DNA of 9,072 nt from an uncultured Oscillibacter sp. (lineage in GTDB: Bacteria; Bacillota; Clostridia; Oscillospirales; Oscillospiraceae): assembly GCA_905236835.1 (NCBI GenBank), contig CAJOQY010000096.1:1-9072 (forward strand). Reading direction: 5' to 3'. Below the pieces are notes generated by a model. That model made no database searches. It was given only the letters and a program-made list of their open reading frames with translations, and was not told where the DNA came from. This document shows, piece by piece, positions 6,312-9,072 of this stretch. The position numbers and the translations under genes were made by a program. Each line of letters starts with the position of its first letter. The first letter of the stretch is position 1.

Positions 6312-7301
6312 ATGATTATCACCCGAACGCCGTTTCGTATCAGCTTCGCCGGGGGCGGGAGCGATATTCCGTCGTTTTATCAGCGCCACGGAGGCTGCGT
6401 GTTAAGTTCGACGATTAATAAATATATGTATATTTCCGTCCATCCGAGTTTCGGAAACGAGGAAATTGTGCTGAAATACTCCAAAACGGAGATTGTACGC
6501 GGCGCGGACGAAATTGAACATAAATATTTTCAGGACATTATGCGCCGTCTGAGACTGAGCGGGGTTGAGATCGTCTCGACGGCGGACGTGCCTTCCGGGA
6601 CGGGGCTGGGTTCTTCCAGTTCTTTTACGGTTGGCGTCCTGCACGCTTTATATAGCTATAAAGGCAAATTTGTATCTAAAGAAAAGCTGGCGCGGGAAGC
6701 CTGCGAGATTGAAATTCAGGATCTTGGCAATCTGATCGGCAAGCAGGATCAATACGCCGCGGCTTACGGCGGTCTGAATTTCTATGAATTCAAGCCGGAT
6801 GGCACGGTTTTGGTGGAGCCTGTTATCATGAAAACGGAGGCTTATTTACAGCTGGAACGGAATTTAATATTATTTTACACGGGGAAACTGCACTCAGCCA
6901 ATGAGATTCTGGGGAAACAGTCTCAAAATATTTCCGGCGGGGAGAAAGAAAAAAATCAGATCAAAATGTGCGATCTGGCGCGGGAACTGCGCGAGGAACT
7001 GCACAGCAACAATATTGACGCGATGGGGGAAATTCTGAACGAAAACTGGATGTTAAAAAAGACATTGGCGGACGGAATTTCAGATCCTGTTATTGACGAG
7101 TATTACGAGCGCGGTCTCAAATACGGCGCGCTGGGAGGCAAACTTCTTGGAGCGGGCGGCGGCGGTTTTTTGCTGTTCTATGTTCCGGAAAAGCGCCGGA
7201 CAGAGTTAAAAATCGCGATGAATCTGCCCGAACTGCCGCTTTCTTTTGACCGGCAGGGGTCCGCCGTGATTTACGTCGGTCTGAAACCAGATATATTTTA
7301 A
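6312..7301 (+). CDS. hddA: GHMP-family kinase, D-glycero-alpha-D-manno-heptose-7-phosphate kinase-like
   Basis: Probably phosphorylates the anomeric C1 of a heptose 7-phosphate with ATP, a step toward a nucleotide-activated D-glycero-D-manno-heptose. The 329 residues show all three GHMP motifs: RTPFRISFAGGGSD (5-18) with the HddA-style start, the ATP-binding loop PSGTGLGSSSSF (94-105) and the C-terminal GALGGKLLGAGGGGF (272-286). The middle region GKQDQYAAAYGGLNFYEF (143-160) is typical of sugar GHMP kinases such as HddA. I chose ATG 6312 because GGAGG at 6299-6303 sits 8 nt upstream; an in-frame TTG at 6297 overlaps that Shine-Dalgarno and is unlikely. The SIS isomerase downstream would provide the substrate. 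A related fucose or other sugar kinase activity cannot be excluded. Confidence 0.82.
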   Translation: MIITRTPFRISFAGGGSDIPSFYQRHGGCVLSSTINKYMYISVHPSFGNEEIVLKYSKTEIVRGADEIEHKYFQDIMRRLRLSGVEIVSTADVPSGTGLGSSSSFTVGVLHALYSYKGKFVSKEKLAREACEIEIQDLGNLIGKQDQYAAAYGGLNFYEFKPDGTVLVEPVIMKTEAYLQLERNLILFYTGKLHSANEILGKQSQNISGGEKEKNQIKMCDLARELREELHSNNIDAMGEILNENWMLKKTLADGISDPVIDEYYERGLKYGALGGKLLGAGGGGFLLFYVPEKRRTELKIAMNLPELPLSFDRQGSAVIYVGLKPDIF

Positions 7302-7326
7302 TAATTTTAATAAATATTAATAATTT
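7291..7326 (+). other. A/T-only tract over the kinase stop codon and spacer
   Basis: Thirty-six consecutive bases are A or T, covering the last codons and TAA of the kinase gene and most of the 41-nt spacer. It includes the dyad TTAAT-aaat-ATTAA (7307-7320). It has no GC stem and no clear -35/-10 pair, so I do not call a terminator or promoter. An unstructured A/T spacer favouring ribosome loading or RNA cleavage is possible. It resembles the A/T tract before the ATPase gene. Confidence 0.3.
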
Positions 7327-7342
7327 CCGGAGTGATTTGCTT

Positions 7343-8284
7343 ATGGAGAATATTTTGATTACAGGCGGGGCGGGTTTTATCGGCTCCCATCTGGCCGAGC
7401 GTCTGTTGTCTTTGGGACATCGCGTGATCTGCGCGGATAATTTTACATTAGGCAATCAGGAAAACGTGTCGTTCCTGTCTGGCAATCCCAACGCGGATTT
7501 GATCCGGCTGGACGTTTCCGATACGGACGCGGTCGGCGACGCGCTGCGCGCGTATCGGATTGAGCGCGTTTATCACCTCGCGGCCAATTCGGACATTCAG
7601 AAAAGCGCCCGCGATCCGGGGATTGATTTTCGCGACACGTTCGCCACCACTTACGGCGTATTGGAGGCCATGCGGCGCAACGGCGTCAAAAAATTGTTCT
7701 TTTCGTCCACATCGGCGATTTACGGGGATAAAAACGGCGCGAACGTCTCGGAAAATACCGGGGATTTGCGTCCCGTGTCTTACTATGGCGGGGCGAAACT
7801 CGCTTCTGAGGCCTTTATTTCGTCTTATACTTATATGAATGACATGGAAACGCTGATTTTCAGATTCCCCAATGTCATCGGCCCGCGTTTGACCCACGGC
7901 GTCATTTTTGATTTTATCCGCAAGTTAAAAAACGATCCGAAACGGCTTGAAATTCTCGGCGACGGCCAACAGCGCAAGCCTTATTTATACGTTCTGGATT
8001 TGGTGGACGCGATTATAAAATACTCTTTCCGGCAGGGACCCGGCATGGAAATTTATAACATCGGCGTGGATTCCTCCACAACCGTGACGCGGATCGCGGA
8101 CATGGTCTGCAATCGGCTGGGATTGCATGATGTGGAATATCAATACACGGGCGGAAGCGGCGGATGGAAAGGCGATGTTCCGGTATTTCAATATGATTTG
8201 AGCAAAATCCATTCCGCGGGCTGGCGCGCTGAACACGATTCCGACGCCTCCGTGAAAGCGACTTTGGACGCCATAGAATCATAA
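7343..8284 (+). CDS. NAD-dependent nucleotide-sugar epimerase/dehydratase (extended SDR family)
   Basis: Cytoplasmic enzyme acting on a nucleotide-linked sugar, most like GalE/WbpP-type 4-epimerases. The 313 residues start with a Rossmann fold, ILITGGAGFIGSHLAERL (4-21) with the GxxGxxG loop at 8-14, and D32 placed to bind the NAD ribose. DVSD (57-60) and YHLAANSD (77-84) follow. The catalytic site is SSTSAIYG (121-128) plus Y148-x3-K152 in SYYGGAK. The substrate-side motifs are FRFPNVIGPR (173-182) and RKPYLYVLDLVDAI (211-224). ATG 7343 is preferred, with GGAG at 7329-7332, 10 nt upstream; an in-frame TTG at 7337 would sit too close. Its place between the kinase and the isomerase suggests it tailors the same sugar or supplies a second one. 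Whether it epimerises C3, C4, C5 or C6 cannot be decided. Confidence 0.85.
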   Translation: MENILITGGAGFIGSHLAERLLSLGHRVICADNFTLGNQENVSFLSGNPNADLIRLDVSDTDAVGDALRAYRIERVYHLAANSDIQKSARDPGIDFRDTFATTYGVLEAMRRNGVKKLFFSSTSAIYGDKNGANVSENTGDLRPVSYYGGAKLASEAFISSYTYMNDMETLIFRFPNVIGPRLTHGVIFDFIRKLKNDPKRLEILGDGQQRKPYLYVLDLVDAIIKYSFRQGPGMEIYNIGVDSSTTVTRIADMVCNRLGLHDVEYQYTGGSGGWKGDVPVFQYDLSKIHSAGWRAEHDSDASVKATLDAIES

Positions 8285-8286
8285 GC

Positions 8287-8340
8287 CGCTTTGAAATCGA
8301 AAGCGATAATATTTGAATCACAAATGATGAAAGACGCTTA
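8287..8340 (+). other. Potential RNA secondary structure ahead of the isomerase gene
   Basis: Three segments can pair in competing ways. CGCTTT (8287-8292) can pair with AAAGCG (8300-8305) across a 7-nt loop. The AAGCG part of that second segment (8301-8305) can instead pair with CGCTT (8335-8339), enclosing a small stem ATTTG-aatca-CAAAT (8311-8325). No T-run follows the first stem, so it is not a standard terminator. The stems are short and may be chance. Confidence 0.25.
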
Positions 8341-8362
8341 AAATGATTGGGGGTTGTAAAAT

Positions 8363-8932
8363 TTGGAACATTTAAGAGAGCGGATTGAAACGTATTTTGA
8401 ACGGGAAAAACAGACGATTGATCGTTTGAATTATGATGAAATCGCCGAGGCGGTGCGCGTGATCGCGGACGCCTATGAACGCGAAGCCACGATTTATATT
8501 TTCGGCAACGGCGGAAGCGGCGCCACCGCGTCACATTTCGCCAGCGATTTTAATAAAGGCATCAGCGAGGGAAAAGAAAAAAAATTCCGCATGATCTGCC
8601 TGAATGATAATATTCCGATTATGATGGCGGTCGCCAATGATATTTCATATGATGAAATATTTCGGTTTCAATTACAGGGCCGCCTGAAACCGGATGATCT
8701 TGTGATTGGCATATCCGGGAGCGGAAATTCTAAAAATATCATCCGCGCCGCGGAGTACGCGAAAGAACTGGGCGCGAAAGTCATCGGCTTGACCGGATTT
8801 TCCGGTGGGAAACTCGCCGCTCTGGCCGATTATCAAATGCACGTCCCTCTGGACGATATGCAGATTACTGAAGATCTGCATATGGTATTTGACCATATGA
8901 TGTATCGGGTTTTGGGCGATATATTAAAATAA
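8363..8932 (+). CDS. SIS-domain phosphosugar isomerase, GmhA-like
   Basis: Resembles D-sedoheptulose-7-phosphate isomerase (GmhA), the first step of heptose synthesis. Its 189 residues form a single SIS fold: an N-terminal helix pair, IFGNGGSGATASHFASDFNKG (46-66), NDNIPIMMAVANDISYDEIF (81-100), the phosphate loop GISGSGNSKN (116-125), GLTGFSGGKLAALADY (142-157) and EDLHMVFDH (170-178). Compared with E. coli GmhA as I remember it, His61 corresponds to H58, catalytic Glu65 to D62, Gln172 to E170 and catalytic His180 to H178. The STSGNS loop reads SGSGNS here. The substrate may therefore not be sedoheptulose 7-phosphate, and I leave the symbol empty. TTG 8363 is the first possible start after an in-frame TAA at 8357; GGGGG at 8349-8353 is a weak Shine-Dalgarno 9 nt upstream. 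An upstream kinase of the HddA type supports a heptose role. Confidence 0.82.
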   Translation: MEHLRERIETYFEREKQTIDRLNYDEIAEAVRVIADAYEREATIYIFGNGGSGATASHFASDFNKGISEGKEKKFRMICLNDNIPIMMAVANDISYDEIFRFQLQGRLKPDDLVIGISGSGNSKNIIRAAEYAKELGAKVIGLTGFSGGKLAALADYQMHVPLDDMQITEDLHMVFDHMMYRVLGDILK

Positions 8933-8934
8933 GC

Positions 8935-8947
8935 GCGTCGGAGACGC
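8935..8947 (+). other. Small GC hairpin between the isomerase gene and the next gene
   Basis: GCGTC-gga-GACGC forms a perfect 5-bp stem with a 3-nt loop, 3 nt after the isomerase stop and just before the next Shine-Dalgarno. There is no T-run, so termination is unlikely. It might protect the upstream message or tune ribosome access, or be chance. Confidence 0.25.
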
Positions 8948-8962
8948 CGGAAAGGAAACGCC

Positions 8963-9072
8963 ATGGGATTAAAAAGCTGGTTCAGGGAAAAACTGATCGA
9001 CGCCGTGCGCTACGCCGTGCGCGAGGAAATGCGGGATTATACTCCGCCGACAGCGCTGATCGACGAAAACAC
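8963..9072 (+). CDS. Start of an unrecognised gene, cut by the window end
   Basis: ATG 8963 is preceded by AAAGGA at 8951-8956, 6 nt upstream, and the frame stays open to the last base (36 codons plus two bases). The peptide begins MGLKSWFREKLIDAVRY and continues with a charged, probably amphipathic helix to about residue 24, then TPPTALIDEN. There is no signal peptide or membrane segment. It does not start like a sugar nucleotidyltransferase (no LAGGxGTR loop) or a GmhB-type phosphatase, the two enzymes one would expect to complete the heptose pathway. Its position 30 nt after the isomerase suggests the same operon. No function can be assigned from this part. Confidence 0.65.
   Translation, partial: MGLKSWFREKLIDAVRYAVREEMRDYTPPTALIDEN

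Noticed and set aside
8013..8534. Antisense frame spanning the epimerase end, spacer and isomerase start
   Set aside because: Arginine-rich, low-complexity translation typical of a shadow frame. Both sense genes are strongly supported.
8640..8660. 9-bp perfect hairpin ATATTTCAT-atg-ATGAAATAT in the isomerase gene
   Set aside because: It lies within the conserved NDISYDEIF coding stretch. One such dyad in 9 kb is within what chance can give, and nothing around it suggests a function.
8879..8899. Inverted repeat CATATGG...CCATATG in the isomerase gene
   Set aside because: It is explained by coding: His-Met occurs twice (HMV and DHM) around the conserved metal-binding histidines.

Overview
The window is a piece of a bacterial surface-polysaccharide locus. 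All ten genes lie on the + strand. They encode glycan initiation, chain assembly, ABC-type export, and what looks like a heptose (or related sugar-phosphate) precursor module. No RNA genes, CRISPR arrays, intact insertion sequences or convincing intrinsic terminators are visible. The host cannot be named from the sequence. The initiating sugar transferase, the GT4 transferase and the 468-residue HAD-like protein resemble, from memory, versions found in Clostridia/Negativicutes-type Bacillota. Coding DNA is moderately GC-rich (many gcg, ccg and cgc codons), some spacers are almost pure A/T, and Shine-Dalgarno sequences and TTG starts are used. A Bacillota or similar host is therefore an inference only.

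Layout. 1-94 is a leader with small dyads. 95-5337 is a compact block: sugar transferase (95-1186), GT4 glycosyltransferase (1183-2337), GT2 glycosyltransferase (2359-3282), an uncharacterised HAD-like polysaccharide-locus protein (3161-4567) and the Wzm-like ABC permease (4537-5337). Three of its four junctions overlap, by 4, 122 and 31 nt. 5406-9072 is looser, with spacers of 30-78 nt: Wzt-like ATPase (5406-6233), GHMP-family heptose-7-phosphate kinase-like protein (6312-7301), extended SDR epimerase (7343-8284), SIS-domain phosphoheptose isomerase-like protein (8363-8932) and the first 36 codons of an unrecognised gene (8963 to the end).

How the genes probably work together. The sugar transferase loads the first sugar phosphate on undecaprenyl phosphate at the inner membrane. 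The GT4 and GT2 enzymes extend the glycan in the cytoplasm. The Wzm/Wzt pair exports the lipid-linked chain. The isomerase and kinase could supply a heptose 1,7-bisphosphate, but the phosphatase and nucleotidyltransferase needed to finish a nucleotide-activated heptose are not in the window.

Most notable points: the sugar transferase lacks the usual N-terminal membrane domain; GT2 and the HAD-like gene overlap by 122 nt; the HAD-like protein carries conserved motifs but an incomplete HAD catalytic signature; the Wzt-like ATPase has a reiterated N-terminal strand and no C-terminal glycan-binding domain; the isomerase differs from classical GmhA at metal/active-site positions; and two junctions hold A/T-only tracts. 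I see no clear new defence, mobile or RNA system. The candidate novelty is the glycan this locus makes and the role of the HAD-like protein.
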